Assembly (NCBI RefSeq): GCF_017163705.1
Contig: NZ_JAFIWB010000003.1
Span: 124,001 to 188,000, forward strand
Direction of reading: 5' to 3'
DNA from: Xanthomonas bonasiae
Lineage (GTDB): Bacteria; Pseudomonadota; Gammaproteobacteria; Xanthomonadales; Xanthomonadaceae
Length of the DNA stretch: 64,000 nt
Shown: piece by piece, positions 53,044 through 62,387 of the stretch
Position numbering within the stretch: the stretch's first letter is position 1
How the letters are laid out: the number at the start of each line of letters is the position of its first letter
The notes under the pieces: generated by a model
What the model saw: only the letters and a program-made list of their open reading frames with translations
Told to the model about the DNA's origin: nothing
Databases searched by the model: none
Position numbers and translations under genes: made by a program

Positions 53044-53876
53044 TCATGTTGCCTCGTTGGAACCGTTATGCGCGCGGCCTGCGCCTGCTGCTGATCCTGC
53101 TGACGCTGAGCCTGCTGCCGGCGCTGGGCTGGGCCCAGGCCGCGCCGACCGCGCCCGCCGCGCCGGCCGCGCCGGCCGCGCAGAACGCCGCCCCGACCCT
53201 GCCCTCGCTGCCGGAAGTGAACGTCGGCAAGGTCGGCGCGCAGCCGGTGAGCCTGCCGCTGCAGACCCTGCTGCTGATGACCGCGATCACCCTGCTGCCG
53301 TCGATGCTGCTGGTGCTGACCGCGTTCACCCGCATCACCATCGTGCTCGGCCTGCTGCGCCAGGCGATGGGCACCGGGCAGACCCCGTCCAACCAGGTGC
53401 TGATGGGCCTGGCGCTGTTCCTGACCGCGCTGGTGATGATGCCGGTGTGGGAAAAGGCCTGGGGCCAGGGCATGAGCCCCTACCTCAACGGCCAGCTCGA
53501 CTTCCAGACCGCGTGGACCCTGACCACCCAGCCGCTGCGCGCGTTCATGCTGGCGCAGATCCGCGAGGCCGACCTGATGACCTTCGCCGGCATGGCCGGC
53601 AACGGCACCTACAGCAGCCCCGACGCGATCCCGTTCCCGGTGCTGGTGGCCTCGTTCGTGACCTCGGAGCTGAAGACCGCGTTCGAGATCGGCTTCCTGA
53701 TCTTCATCCCGTTCGTGATCATCGACCTGGTGGTGGCCAGCGTGCTGATGTCGATGGGCATGATGATGATGTCGCCGATGCTGGTCTCGGCGCCGTTCAA
53801 GATCCTGCTGTTCGTGCTGGTCGACGGCTGGGTGCTGACCGTCGGCACCCTCGCCGCCAGCTTCAACGGAGTCTGA
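53040..53876 (+). CDS. fliP: FliP, export-gate core protein
   Basis: A 278-residue membrane protein with an N-terminal signal peptide (ending LGWAQA), an Ala/Pro spacer, and then the FliP core (LLLMTAITLLPSMLLVLTAF, TRITIVLGLLRQAMG, MVLPM-like Met-rich helix MSMGMMMMSP). FliP, FliQ and FliR build the export channel. The start is the ATG at 53040 or 53046. Confidence 0.95.
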   Translation: MIMLPRWNRYARGLRLLLILLTLSLLPALGWAQAAPTAPAAPAAPAAQNAAPTLPSLPEVNVGKVGAQPVSLPLQTLLLMTAITLLPSMLLVLTAFTRITIVLGLLRQAMGTGQTPSNQVLMGLALFLTALVMMPVWEKAWGQGMSPYLNGQLDFQTAWTLTTQPLRAFMLAQIREADLMTFAGMAGNGTYSSPDAIPFPVLVASFVTSELKTAFEIGFLIFIPFVIIDLVVASVLMSMGMMMMSPMLVSAPFKILLFVLVDGWVLTVGTLAASFNGV

Positions 53877-53880
53877 GCCG

Positions 53881-54150
53881 ATGAGTCCCGAATTGGCCCT
53901 GACCGAATTGCGCGGCGGCCTGATCACCGTGTTGTGGGTGGCCGGCCCGTTGCTGCTGTCGATGCTGGTGGTGGGCGTGGTGATCGGCGTGTTCCAGGCC
54001 GCCACCCAGCTCAACGAACCGACCATCGCCTTCATCGCCAAGGTCATCACCCTGACCGCGATGCTGTTCGCCACCGGCAGCATGCTGCTGGCGCACCTGG
54101 TCGAATACACCACCATGCTGTTCCAGCGCATTCCGCATCTGATCGGCTAG
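53881..54150 (+). CDS. fliQ: FliQ, export-gate protein
   Basis: An 89-residue protein of two membrane helices (LLLSMLVVGVVIGVFQAATQ and IAKVITLTAMLFATGSMLLA), standard for FliQ. It lies 4 bases after fliP and 15 bases before fliR. Confidence 0.96.
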   Translation: MSPELALTELRGGLITVLWVAGPLLLSMLVVGVVIGVFQAATQLNEPTIAFIAKVITLTAMLFATGSMLLAHLVEYTTMLFQRIPHLIG

Positions 54151-54165
54151 CGGGTCGCCAGCGCC

Positions 54166-54957
54166 ATGGATTCCGCAACGCAAATGGTCATCGATGGCCA
54201 GCAGGCCTTCGCGATGGTCGGGGCGATCCTGTGGACCATGCTGCGCATCGGCGCGATGCTGATGGCGATGCCGCTGGTCGGCACCCGCGCGGTGCCGGCG
54301 CGGGTGCGGGTGATGCTGGCGGCGACGCTGGCGATGGCGCTGGCGCCGCTGCTGCCGCCGGTGCCGGACTGGAACGGCTTCGACGCCGCGGTGGTGCTGA
54401 GCGTGGCGCGCGAACTGGCGGTGGGCGCGAGCATGGGCTTCATGCTGCGGCTGATCTTCGAGGCCGGCGCGCTGGCCGGCGAACTGGTCTCGCAGAGCAC
54501 CGGCCTGGGCTTCGCGCAGATGGCCGATCCGCTGCGCGGGGTCACCTCCGGGGTGATCGGGCAATGGTTCTACCTGGCCTTCGGCCTGCTGTTCTTCACC
54601 GCCAACGGCCACCTGGCCGTGGTGCAGCTGCTGGTGGACAGCTACAAGGCGCTGCCGATCGGCAATGCGCTGCCGGATGCGCAGGCGATGGCCTCGGTGG
54701 CGCCGGACTTCTTCATGAGCATGATGCGCGGCGCGGTGACCCTGGCGCTGCCGGTGATGGTGGCGATGCTGGCGGTGAACCTGGCGTTCGGCGCGCTGGC
54801 CAAGGCCGCGCCGGCGCTGAATCCGATCCAGCTCGGCCTGCCGGTAGCGGTGGTGATCGGCCTGGCGCTGCTGGCGGTGCTGGTCGGCGAGATGGGGCCG
54901 CCGGTGCAGCGCCTGTTCGATGCCGCCTTTGACGCCGCCCGGCAGGTCACCGCCTAG
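54166..54957 (+). CDS. fliR: FliR, export-gate protein
   Basis: A 263-residue protein with about six hydrophobic segments (MLRIGAMLMAMPLVGTRAVP, then FAQMADPLRGVTSGVIGQWF). It completes the FliPQR gate. The family length is about 260. It ends the fliL operon; two cyclase genes then separate it from flhB. Confidence 0.95.
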   Translation: MDSATQMVIDGQQAFAMVGAILWTMLRIGAMLMAMPLVGTRAVPARVRVMLAATLAMALAPLLPPVPDWNGFDAAVVLSVARELAVGASMGFMLRLIFEAGALAGELVSQSTGLGFAQMADPLRGVTSGVIGQWFYLAFGLLFFTANGHLAVVQLLVDSYKALPIGNALPDAQAMASVAPDFFMSMMRGAVTLALPVMVAMLAVNLAFGALAKAAPALNPIQLGLPVAVVIGLALLAVLVGEMGPPVQRLFDAAFDAARQVTA

Positions 54958-54995
54958 ACTACGCGGGCGCAGGCGCGCTGCCGGGCCTTGCGCAT

Positions 54996-55022
54996 TCAAG
55001 CCCCGTGCGGCTGCGCCGATAT
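54996..55022 (+). promoter_or_regulatory. Sigma-28 promoter of the first propeller-GGDEF gene
   Basis: TCAAGCCC-N11-GCCGATAT: one mismatch in the -10 and standard spacing, about 70 bases before the GTG at 55093. It rules out an in-frame ATG at 54988, which lies above it. Confidence 0.6.
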
Positions 55023-55092
55023 CCTTTCCAACGGTGTTGCGCGTGCAGCACTTACCGCCGCGCAGCGCCTTCCGGGGACGCCAGTCATCGCC

Positions 55093-58044
55093 GTGCCGAA
55101 CAGCCACCCGCCGCTGTCGCCCTCCCCGTCGCGCGGCATCGCATGGCGGCTCGCCGCCCTGCTCGCGCTATGCGCCTGCATCAGCGCCGCCCCGGCGCAG
55201 GAATACAGTTTCCGCGACTACGCGCAGGCCGACGGCCTGCAGGGCCTGAGCATCAATTGCCTGTACGCCGATCGGCACGGCGTGGTCTGGGCCTGCACCG
55301 AACTGGGCCTGCACCGCTACGAGCGCGAACGCTTCGAACAGGTCGGCACCGATGCCGGCTTCGGCAGTCCGCTGGTCTATTCGATCGCCGAGGACCGCCG
55401 GCAACGCATGTGGGTCGGCGCGTCCAATGCGCTGTACGTCGGCGACGGGCGCCGCTTCGCCGCCGTGCCCGGCGCCGACGGGCGCCGCCTGCGGATCGAC
55501 CAGGGGCAATCGCTGGCGGCGTTCGGCGACGCCATCGTGGCGCTGAGCGGCAAACAGCCGCTGCGGATCGCCGCTGGCGCCGCTGGCGGCTGGCAGGTCG
55601 CGCCGCTGCGCACCGCCGACGGTGCGCCCCTGGCCGAGATCTCCAGCGTCACCGCGATCGGCGAGGCGCTGTGGCTGGGCTGCGGCCGCCAGCTGTGCCG
55701 GCTGGATGCGCAAGGCCGCCTGCAGCGGCTCGGCCGCGCCGAGGGCGTGCCCGACGACAGCTGGCTGGCGCTGCTGCGCGACCGCAACGGCACGCTGTGG
55801 GCGCGCGGCATCCACCACGTGCTGGCCTGGCCCGCCGGCGCGGCGGGCTTCGCCGAGCGGCCGCCGCCGCCGGGCAGCAGCCTGTCGACCATGGCGGTGG
55901 GCATCAACCTGGTCGAGGACGCCGCCGGCCGCGTACTGACCCGCAGCGACACCGGCCTGCTGCGCTGGGAAGGCGGGCATTGGCGCGCGTTCGAGCGTGC
56001 GCAGGGCCTGGGCGCGCTGGCGGCCAACATTTCCCCGATGCTCAGCGATCGCCAAGGCCGCCTGTGGATGGGCACCCGCGGCCGCGGCGTGCAGCGCTGG
56101 CTGGGCTACGGGCTGATCCAGCATTGGGAGGAACCGCAGGGACTGGCGACCGGGCCGACCTGGTCGATCCTGCGCAGCCGCGGCGACGGCCGCCTGTACG
56201 TCGGCAGCGAAATGGGCGCCAACGTGCTCGACGCCGACAGCGGGCGCATGCTGCCGCTGACCGACCGCGACGGGCAGGCGTTGCGGCAGACGGTGCAACT
56301 GATCGATGCCGCCGACGGCAGCCTGTGGCTGGGCCAGTCGTCCGGGCGGGTGCTGCAGCTGGATCGCGGCAGCGGCCGCATGCTGGAGCGGACCAAGGTG
56401 CTGTCGGCGCTGAAATGGATGTTCTTCGACGACGCCGGCACGCTGTGGCTGTTGACCACCCGCGGCATGTTCCTGCTGCCGCCGGGCGAATCCAGCGCAC
56501 GGCCGGCGCGCGACGTGCCGCGCGACCAGTTCGTCGGCGGCGGCTACGATGCGCGCCGCCGCTTCTGGCTGGTCGGCAAGAACGGCCTGTACCTGCGCCA
56601 GGCGCAGGGCTGGCAGTCGATCCGCCTGCGCGGCGCCGCGCTGCCGGATGCGGAACTGGACAAGTTCAGCATCGACGCCAGCGACGAAGCCTTGCTGTCG
56701 TTCGACGATGTCGGGATCTGGCGCGGGCGCTTCGACCCGCGCAGCGCCAGCCTGTCGCTGCGCAAGGTGGACGACCCGCTGCTGGCGCGGATCGTGCCCT
56801 ACGTGCTGCGCCAGGACCGGCAGCAACGGTTGTGGGTCGGCAGCAGCCAGGGCCTGGATTTGTGGTCGGGCGGGCGCTGGATCCGGGTCACCCAGGCCGA
56901 CGGACTGCTGTGGGACGACACCTCCGAATCGGCGTTCTTCGAGGACAACGACGGCTCGGTGTGGATCGGCAACAGCAAGGGCGTCAGCCAGATCCTGGAC
57001 CCGGCGCGGCTGTTCGCCGTGCGGCCGCTGCAGCTGCGCTTGCTGCGCGCCACCCGCGCCGGCAAACCGGTCACCGCCGGCGCACAGCTGCCGTGGTCGC
57101 AGCAGCCGATCGAGTTCGCCTTCTCGGCCCCCGGCGCGGTCGGCGGCAGCGACAGCATCGGCTTCCGCTACCGCCTCGAGGGCCTGCAGGAGCAATGGGC
57201 CGGCACCCAGCAGGCGCATCTCAGCTACACCCTGCTCTCGCCCGGCCGCTACGCGCTGGAGGTGCAGGCGCTGGACGAACGCCAGCGCACCCGCAGCAAC
57301 CTGGTGCGCCTGGAATTCTCGATCATGCCGCCGTGGTGGCGCAGCCCGCTGGCATGGATGGCGTACCTGCTGGCGGCGGCATTGCTGCTGACCGTGGTCT
57401 GGCGCTGGCGGGTGAAGCAGTTGCTGGTGCGCGAGCGCACCCTGGCGCGCCTGGTCGCCGAGCGCACCCAGGAACTGGAGCACGACAAGCGCGAACTGGA
57501 GCAGGCGCGTGCCACGCTGGCGCTGAAGTCGGTGCGCGACGACCTCACCGGCCTGCTCAACCGCGTCGGCATCCTCGACGCGCTGGCGGTGCAGATCCAG
57601 CGTTGCCAGGACGACGGCAGCCCGTTGGCGGTAGCGATGATCGATCTGGACCACTTCAAGCAGATCAACGACCAGCACGGCCATCTGATCGGCGATGCGG
57701 TGCTGGCGCGGGTCGGGCGGCGCATGAACGCCAACCTGCGCGGTGCCGACCTGATCGGCCGCTACGGCGGCGAGGAACTGCTGGCGGTGCTGCCGGGCCT
57801 GTCGCCGCCGGCGCAGAGCCGGCTGCGCGCCCTGCACCAGGTGATCGGCGCCACCCCGTTCCTCACCGACGCCGGCCTGCTCGAGGTCACCGCCTCGATC
57901 GGCGTGGCCTGGTACCGCGAGGGCGAGTCGGTGCAACAGCTGCTCAGCCGCGCCGACGACGCGCTGTACCGGGCCAAGCACGGCGGCCGCAACCGGATCG
58001 AATTGCATCTGGACCCGGCCCTGGGAGCCAGCGTGCCGCGCTGA
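55093..58044 (+). CDS. Periplasmic-propeller diguanylate cyclase 1
   Basis: About 983 residues. A signal sequence (about 17-36, ending SAAPA) leads into a periplasmic two-component-regulator propeller with repeated WxG blades (GRLWMGTRGRGVQRW, GSVWIGNSKGV), then a Y_Y_Y domain (about 650-735), one membrane helix (about 755-775, PLAWMAYLLAAALLLTVVW), a coiled coil and a GGDEF domain. The active-site motif is GGEEL and an RxxD inhibitory site (RGAD) lies five residues before it, so it should make c-di-GMP with product inhibition. The GTG start at 55093 is the best fit below the promoter, but start choice is uncertain. It sits between fliR and flhB. Confidence 0.85.
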   Translation: MPNSHPPLSPSPSRGIAWRLAALLALCACISAAPAQEYSFRDYAQADGLQGLSINCLYADRHGVVWACTELGLHRYERERFEQVGTDAGFGSPLVYSIAEDRRQRMWVGASNALYVGDGRRFAAVPGADGRRLRIDQGQSLAAFGDAIVALSGKQPLRIAAGAAGGWQVAPLRTADGAPLAEISSVTAIGEALWLGCGRQLCRLDAQGRLQRLGRAEGVPDDSWLALLRDRNGTLWARGIHHVLAWPAGAAGFAERPPPPGSSLSTMAVGINLVEDAAGRVLTRSDTGLLRWEGGHWRAFERAQGLGALAANISPMLSDRQGRLWMGTRGRGVQRWLGYGLIQHWEEPQGLATGPTWSILRSRGDGRLYVGSEMGANVLDADSGRMLPLTDRDGQALRQTVQLIDAADGSLWLGQSSGRVLQLDRGSGRMLERTKVLSALKWMFFDDAGTLWLLTTRGMFLLPPGESSARPARDVPRDQFVGGGYDARRRFWLVGKNGLYLRQAQGWQSIRLRGAALPDAELDKFSIDASDEALLSFDDVGIWRGRFDPRSASLSLRKVDDPLLARIVPYVLRQDRQQRLWVGSSQGLDLWSGGRWIRVTQADGLLWDDTSESAFFEDNDGSVWIGNSKGVSQILDPARLFAVRPLQLRLLRATRAGKPVTAGAQLPWSQQPIEFAFSAPGAVGGSDSIGFRYRLEGLQEQWAGTQQAHLSYTLLSPGRYALEVQALDERQRTRSNLVRLEFSIMPPWWRSPLAWMAYLLAAALLLTVVWRWRVKQLLVRERTLARLVAERTQELEHDKRELEQARATLALKSVRDDLTGLLNRVGILDALAVQIQRCQDDGSPLAVAMIDLDHFKQINDQHGHLIGDAVLARVGRRMNANLRGADLIGRYGGEELLAVLPGLSPPAQSRLRALHQVIGATPFLTDAGLLEVTASIGVAWYREGESVQQLLSRADDALYRAKHGGRNRIELHLDPALGASVPR

Positions 58045-58055
58045 GCGGCGCCGGC

Positions 58056-58083
58056 TCAAGCCCGGCCGCGGCGCGGCCGATAA
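58056..58083 (+). promoter_or_regulatory. Sigma-28-like promoter of the second propeller-GGDEF gene
   Basis: TCAAGCCC, then a perfect GCCGATAA at 58076-58083, with 16 bases between TCAA and the -10. The spacing is one base longer than ideal. It lies in the 215-base gap before the second cyclase. Confidence 0.45.
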
Positions 58084-58259
58084 CAGACAGCGAGCGACGC
58101 GCCGCGCGCGCAGCGCCACGGCCGCCGACCGCTGCGACCACGGCACGCAACGGTCGCGCTCCTTCTCCACTTCTTGCCCGGTGCCGTACGCGATGTCGGA
58201 TTTCCTGCCAGCCCCCGCCGATGACTGCCGCGGCACACGCGGCGGCTGAGGGGCCCGGC

Positions 58260-61157
58260 ATGCGCGCGCGCCGGCGCGGCCTGTGGCCGCTGCAGGCCCT
58301 GCTGCTGTGGCTGGCCCTGGAACTGCTGTCGGCCGGCGTCGCCCGTGCGCAGTCGATTCCGTTGCGCCGCTACGCCCACGACCAGGGCCTGCTCGGCCTG
58401 GCCGACACCTGCCTGCTGCAGACCGGCGACGGCAGCCTGTGGGTGTGCACCGAGAGCGGGCTGTACCGCTTCAATGGCCATCGCTTCGAACAGGTGCCGC
58501 TGCAGGGGCAGCGCGGCCATTTCATCAGCGCCGCGACCGAGGACGCCGAGCACCGGTTGTGGGTGGCCACCTTCGACGCGCTCTATGTCGGCGACGGCAC
58601 CCAACTGCGCCGGCTGACCGCGCAGGAGACCGGACCGCTGCACAAGAACAAGCTGCGCCTGGCCAGCGCCCCCTGGGGCATGGTGCTGCTCAACGGCCAG
58701 CAGGCGCTGCGCGCGGTGCCCGCCAGCGACGGCCGCTGGCGGCTGCGGCCGCTGTTCGACGCGGCGACCCTGGCGCGGCTGCCGCAGCTCGGCAAGCTCG
58801 CTGCGGCGCAGAGCGAAGCCGACACGCTGTGGCTGGGCTGCGACCAGGAGCTGTGCCGGGTCGCCGCCGATGGTTCGGTGACGGTCTACGGCCAGGCGCA
58901 GGGCCTGCCGCCCGATCGCTGGCGCCATGTCGTGCGCGACCACGACGGCGCGCTGTGGCTGCGCGGCGACCACCACGTGATGCAGTTGCCGGCCGCGGCC
59001 GAGCGTTTCGTCGCGCGGCCCCCGCCCGGCGCCGGCCAGCGCCAGGTGGTCGGCCAGGCGCAGATCCTGCTCGATCCGCAGGGGCGCGTGCTGGTCCGCA
59101 CCGGCCAGGGCCTGGCGCGCTGGGAACATGGCCACTGGCGCCAGTTCGACCGCAGCAACGGCCTGCCCGACGGCGGCATCGTGGTGCTGCTGTTCGACCG
59201 CGCCGGCGACCTGTGGATGACGGTGGACGGCGAAGGCGTGGTGCGCTGGAACGGCTACGGCTGGATCGAGAACTGGGACGTCTCGCAAGGCATGAGCACC
59301 GCGCCGACCTGGAGCATCCTGCGCAACGGCGACGGCGCGCTGCTGCTCGGCAACGAAGCCGGCATCAACCGCCAACGCCGTCCCGACCAGCGCTTCCAGC
59401 CCTGGCTGGCGGATGCCGGGCTGCAGGTCATCAGCCTGCAGATCGCGGCGGACGGATCGCTGTGGAGCCTGGGCTCGCTGGGCGAACTGCGCCACCACGA
59501 TCGCCACGGCCGCCTGCTGCGCAGCTATCCGCGCCTGGGCGGCTCGATCAGGCGGGTGTTCCTGGATGCCGACGGCCGGATCTGGATCCTCGCCGCGGAT
59601 GGGCTGTACCTGCTGCAGCGGCCGCAGTCCGACGACGTGCCGCAGCGGGTGCAGGCACTGCCCGCCGGCGAGTACTCGGACATCCAGCAGCGCCGCGACG
59701 GCACCCTGTGGCTGGCCGGCGCGGCCGGCGTGTTCCGGCTGCGCGGCGACACCTGGACCCCGATCCGGCTGCAGCTGGACGGCAAGCCGGCGCAGCCGTG
59801 GGTCAGCAAGCTGCTGATCCAGGAAGACGGCCAGGTCTGGGCCGCGCTGTACAACCCGGGCGTGTGGCAGGGCCGGCTCGACGGCGACACCCTGCAGTTG
59901 CGGCCGAGCGCCCAGCCCGAGCAGCGCGAACTGCAGATCTACCTGATTCGGCGCACCCGCAACGGCTGGATCTGGATCGGCCACAACCAGGGCGTGGACG
60001 TCTACGACGGCCGCCGCTGGTCGCGCCTGACCCAGTCGCAGGGGCTGCTGTGGGACGACATCTCCGAATCGGCGTTCTTCGAGGACCACGACGGCTCGGT
60101 GTGGATCGGTACCAGCAAGGGCGTCAGCCATATCCTGGCCCCGCCGCGCCTGTTCCAGGCCAACGCGCCAGGGGTGATGCTGAGCGAATTCAGCCGCGGC
60201 GGCCATCCGATCGCGGCCGGCGCGCGCCTGCCCTGGAACGAGGAACCGCTGCACATCGAGGCCGGATCGCCGGACCTGTACGACGACCGCAACCGGGTTT
60301 CGCTGCGCTACCGCTTCGAAGGCGCGCACACGCGCTGGATCTACACGCCCAACTTCGAGATCGAGCACCCGCCGCTGGCGCCGGGCGACTACACGTTCGA
60401 ACTGCAGTTGCTCGACGCCTACCGGCACAGCGCCTCAGCGCCGGTGCGGGTGGCGTTCTCGGTGGCGCCGGTGTGGTGGCGCAGCCAGACCATGCTGGCG
60501 CTGTACGCGCTGCTCGGCGGCGGGCTGGCGATCGCCGCGCTGCATTGGCGCGAGGGCCGCCTGCGCCAGCGCGAGCGCCACCTGGCCGACCTGGTCGCGC
60601 TGCGCACCCAGGAACTGGAGCACGACAAGCGCGAACTGGAGATCGCCCGCGCCGCGCTGGCGGTGAAGGCCTCGCACGACTCCCTGACCGGCCTGCTCAA
60701 CCGCGCCGGCATCCTCGATGCGCTGGCCGCGCAGATGCGGCACAGCCTGGCCGAAGGCTGGCCGCTGGCGGTGGCGATGATCGACCTGGACCACTTCAAG
60801 CGCATCAACGACACGCACGGCCACCTGATCGGCGACGCGGTACTGACCAAGGTCGCGCAGCGCCTGAACAGCAATCTGCGCGAATCGGACCTGATCGGCC
60901 GCTACGGCGGCGAGGAACTGCTGGGCGTGCTGCCCGGACTGCCGATCCCGTCCCACGAGCGGCTGCAGGACCTGCGCGTGGCGGTCTCCGGGCATCCGCT
61001 GCGGGTCGGCACGCAGAACCTGGCGGTCACCGCCTCGATCGGCGTGGCCTGGTACCGGCCGGGCGAGAACCTGCAGCAGTTGCTGGCCCGTGCCGACGAG
61101 GCGCTGTACCGGGCCAAGCGCCTGGGACGCAATCGCGTGGAACTGCAGCAGGACTAG
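58260..61157 (+). CDS. Periplasmic-propeller diguanylate cyclase 2
   Basis: A 965-residue paralogue of the preceding protein with the same order: signal peptide (ending GVARA), propeller blades (GSLWVCTESGLYRF, GSVWIGTSKGVSH), Y_Y_Y domain, membrane helix (about 748-765), coiled coil and GGDEF. The catalytic motif is GGEEL. The I-site position reads RESD, which keeps RxxD. The ATG at 58260 is preferred over 58221 because GAGGGG lies 6 bases upstream. Blade sequences have diverged more than the GGDEF domain, suggesting different ligands. The open frame upstream of the start is a high-GC artefact. Confidence 0.87.
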   Translation: MRARRRGLWPLQALLLWLALELLSAGVARAQSIPLRRYAHDQGLLGLADTCLLQTGDGSLWVCTESGLYRFNGHRFEQVPLQGQRGHFISAATEDAEHRLWVATFDALYVGDGTQLRRLTAQETGPLHKNKLRLASAPWGMVLLNGQQALRAVPASDGRWRLRPLFDAATLARLPQLGKLAAAQSEADTLWLGCDQELCRVAADGSVTVYGQAQGLPPDRWRHVVRDHDGALWLRGDHHVMQLPAAAERFVARPPPGAGQRQVVGQAQILLDPQGRVLVRTGQGLARWEHGHWRQFDRSNGLPDGGIVVLLFDRAGDLWMTVDGEGVVRWNGYGWIENWDVSQGMSTAPTWSILRNGDGALLLGNEAGINRQRRPDQRFQPWLADAGLQVISLQIAADGSLWSLGSLGELRHHDRHGRLLRSYPRLGGSIRRVFLDADGRIWILAADGLYLLQRPQSDDVPQRVQALPAGEYSDIQQRRDGTLWLAGAAGVFRLRGDTWTPIRLQLDGKPAQPWVSKLLIQEDGQVWAALYNPGVWQGRLDGDTLQLRPSAQPEQRELQIYLIRRTRNGWIWIGHNQGVDVYDGRRWSRLTQSQGLLWDDISESAFFEDHDGSVWIGTSKGVSHILAPPRLFQANAPGVMLSEFSRGGHPIAAGARLPWNEEPLHIEAGSPDLYDDRNRVSLRYRFEGAHTRWIYTPNFEIEHPPLAPGDYTFELQLLDAYRHSASAPVRVAFSVAPVWWRSQTMLALYALLGGGLAIAALHWREGRLRQRERHLADLVALRTQELEHDKRELEIARAALAVKASHDSLTGLLNRAGILDALAAQMRHSLAEGWPLAVAMIDLDHFKRINDTHGHLIGDAVLTKVAQRLNSNLRESDLIGRYGGEELLGVLPGLPIPSHERLQDLRVAVSGHPLRVGTQNLAVTASIGVAWYRPGENLQQLLARADEALYRAKRLGRNRVELQQD

Positions 61158-61200
61158 GCAGAGGCGCCGCGGCGGAGACGGGGCGCGACCGTGCAGCGAA

Positions 61201-61215
61201 CGGTACGGTCCTTGC
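61201..61215 (+). promoter_or_regulatory. Candidate sigma-54 promoter of flhB
   Basis: CGGTAC-N5-TTGC keeps GG and GC at the right distance but has two mismatches in the -24 box. It lies 41 bases before the flhB ATG, the same distance as at fliE and fliL, which raises its credibility. Confidence 0.5.
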
Positions 61216-61256
61216 AGGAGGCTGGGTTGAACCCCTGCCCGGCACGCCTCACCGTC

Positions 61257-62387
61257 ATGTCCGAAAACGAAGAAGGCACCGAAAAAACCGAACAACCGAC
61301 CGAAAAACGCCTGCGCGAGGCGCGCGAGCAGGGCAACATCCCGCATTCGCGCGAACTGGCGACGGCGGCGGTGTTCAGCGCCGGCATCTTCGCCCTGATG
61401 GGGATGTCCGGCTCGCTGGCGGCCGGCGCGGCGAACTGGATGAAGGGCGCGCTGCGCCCGGATCCGCGCCTGCACGACAACCCGGACGCGCTGTTCGGCC
61501 ACTTCGGCGAACTGCTGCTGGGGCTGCTGTGGGTGACCCTGCCGCTGGTCGGCATCTGCGTGGCGGCCGGCTTCGTCGCGCCGATCCTGATGGGCAGCCT
61601 GCGCTTCTCCGGGGCGGCGCTGATCCCCAAGTTCGAGCGGCTCAACCCGATGGCCGGACTGACCCGGCTGTACGGCCCGGAAAGCCTGGCCGAACTGTTC
61701 AAGTCGATGCTGCGCATGGGCTTCGTCGGCGGTGCCGCCGCGCTGTGCATCTCCAACAACGTCGACGGCCTGCGCAGCCTGATGCGGCAACCGCTGGAGA
61801 CCGCCATCGGCGACGGCCTGGGCTTCACCCTGCACCTGCTGCTGTATACCGCCGGCGCGCTGGCGCTGCTGGCGGCGATCGACGCGCCGTACCAGAAGTG
61901 GAACTACACCCGCAAACTGATGATGACCCGCGACGAAGTGCGCCGGGAAATGAAGGAGAGCGAGGGCAGCCCGGAGGTCAAGGGCCGCATCCGGCAGATG
62001 CAGATGCAGCTGTCGCAGCGGCGGATGATGGAGGCGGTGCCCAGCGCCGACGTGGTGGTGGTCAACCCCACCCACTACGCGGTGGCGCTGAAATACGAGA
62101 GCGGCCGCATGCGCGCCCCGACCGTCGTCGCCAAGGGCGTGGACGAACTGGCCTTCCGCATCCGCGAGATCAGCGAGCAGCACCGCGTCGCAGTGGTGTC
62201 TGCGCCACCTTTGGCACGCGCCTTGTATCGGGAAGGGCAACTCGGCAAGGAAATTCCCGTGAGACTGTATTCGGCGGTGGCCCAGATCCTCTCCTACGTC
62301 TACCAGCTGCGCTCCTGGCGCAGCGGGCCGATGCCGCCGTTGCCGCCGTTGGAGGTCGATGAATTCGCCCCGGGGAGCAAGCCGTGA
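61257..62387 (+). CDS. flhB: FlhB, export-gate switch protein
   Basis: A 376-residue protein with a charged N-terminus (EKTEQPTEKRLREAREQGNI), four membrane helices and a C-terminal cytoplasmic domain that carries the autocleavage site NPTH at residues 270-273. Cleavage, prompted by FliK, switches export from hook to filament substrates. The ATG at 61257 is preferred; an in-frame ATG at 61191 precedes the candidate promoter. It overlaps flhA by 4 bases (GTGA). Confidence 0.96.
   Translation: MSENEEGTEKTEQPTEKRLREAREQGNIPHSRELATAAVFSAGIFALMGMSGSLAAGAANWMKGALRPDPRLHDNPDALFGHFGELLLGLLWVTLPLVGICVAAGFVAPILMGSLRFSGAALIPKFERLNPMAGLTRLYGPESLAELFKSMLRMGFVGGAAALCISNNVDGLRSLMRQPLETAIGDGLGFTLHLLLYTAGALALLAAIDAPYQKWNYTRKLMMTRDEVRREMKESEGSPEVKGRIRQMQMQLSQRRMMEAVPSADVVVVNPTHYAVALKYESGRMRAPTVVAKGVDELAFRIREISEQHRVAVVSAPPLARALYREGQLGKEIPVRLYSAVAQILSYVYQLRSWRSGPMPPLPPLEVDEFAPGSKP

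Noticed and set aside
55005-61157. A 2050-residue open frame spanning both cyclase genes
   Set aside because: Its first thousand residues are the out-of-frame shadow of cyclase 1; only the part from 58260 encodes a real protein with its own ribosome site and signal peptide.
58283-62362. 1359-residue plus-strand frame over cyclase 2 and flhB
   Set aside because: Arg/Pro/Ala-rich shadow, inconsistent with the two genes it overlaps.
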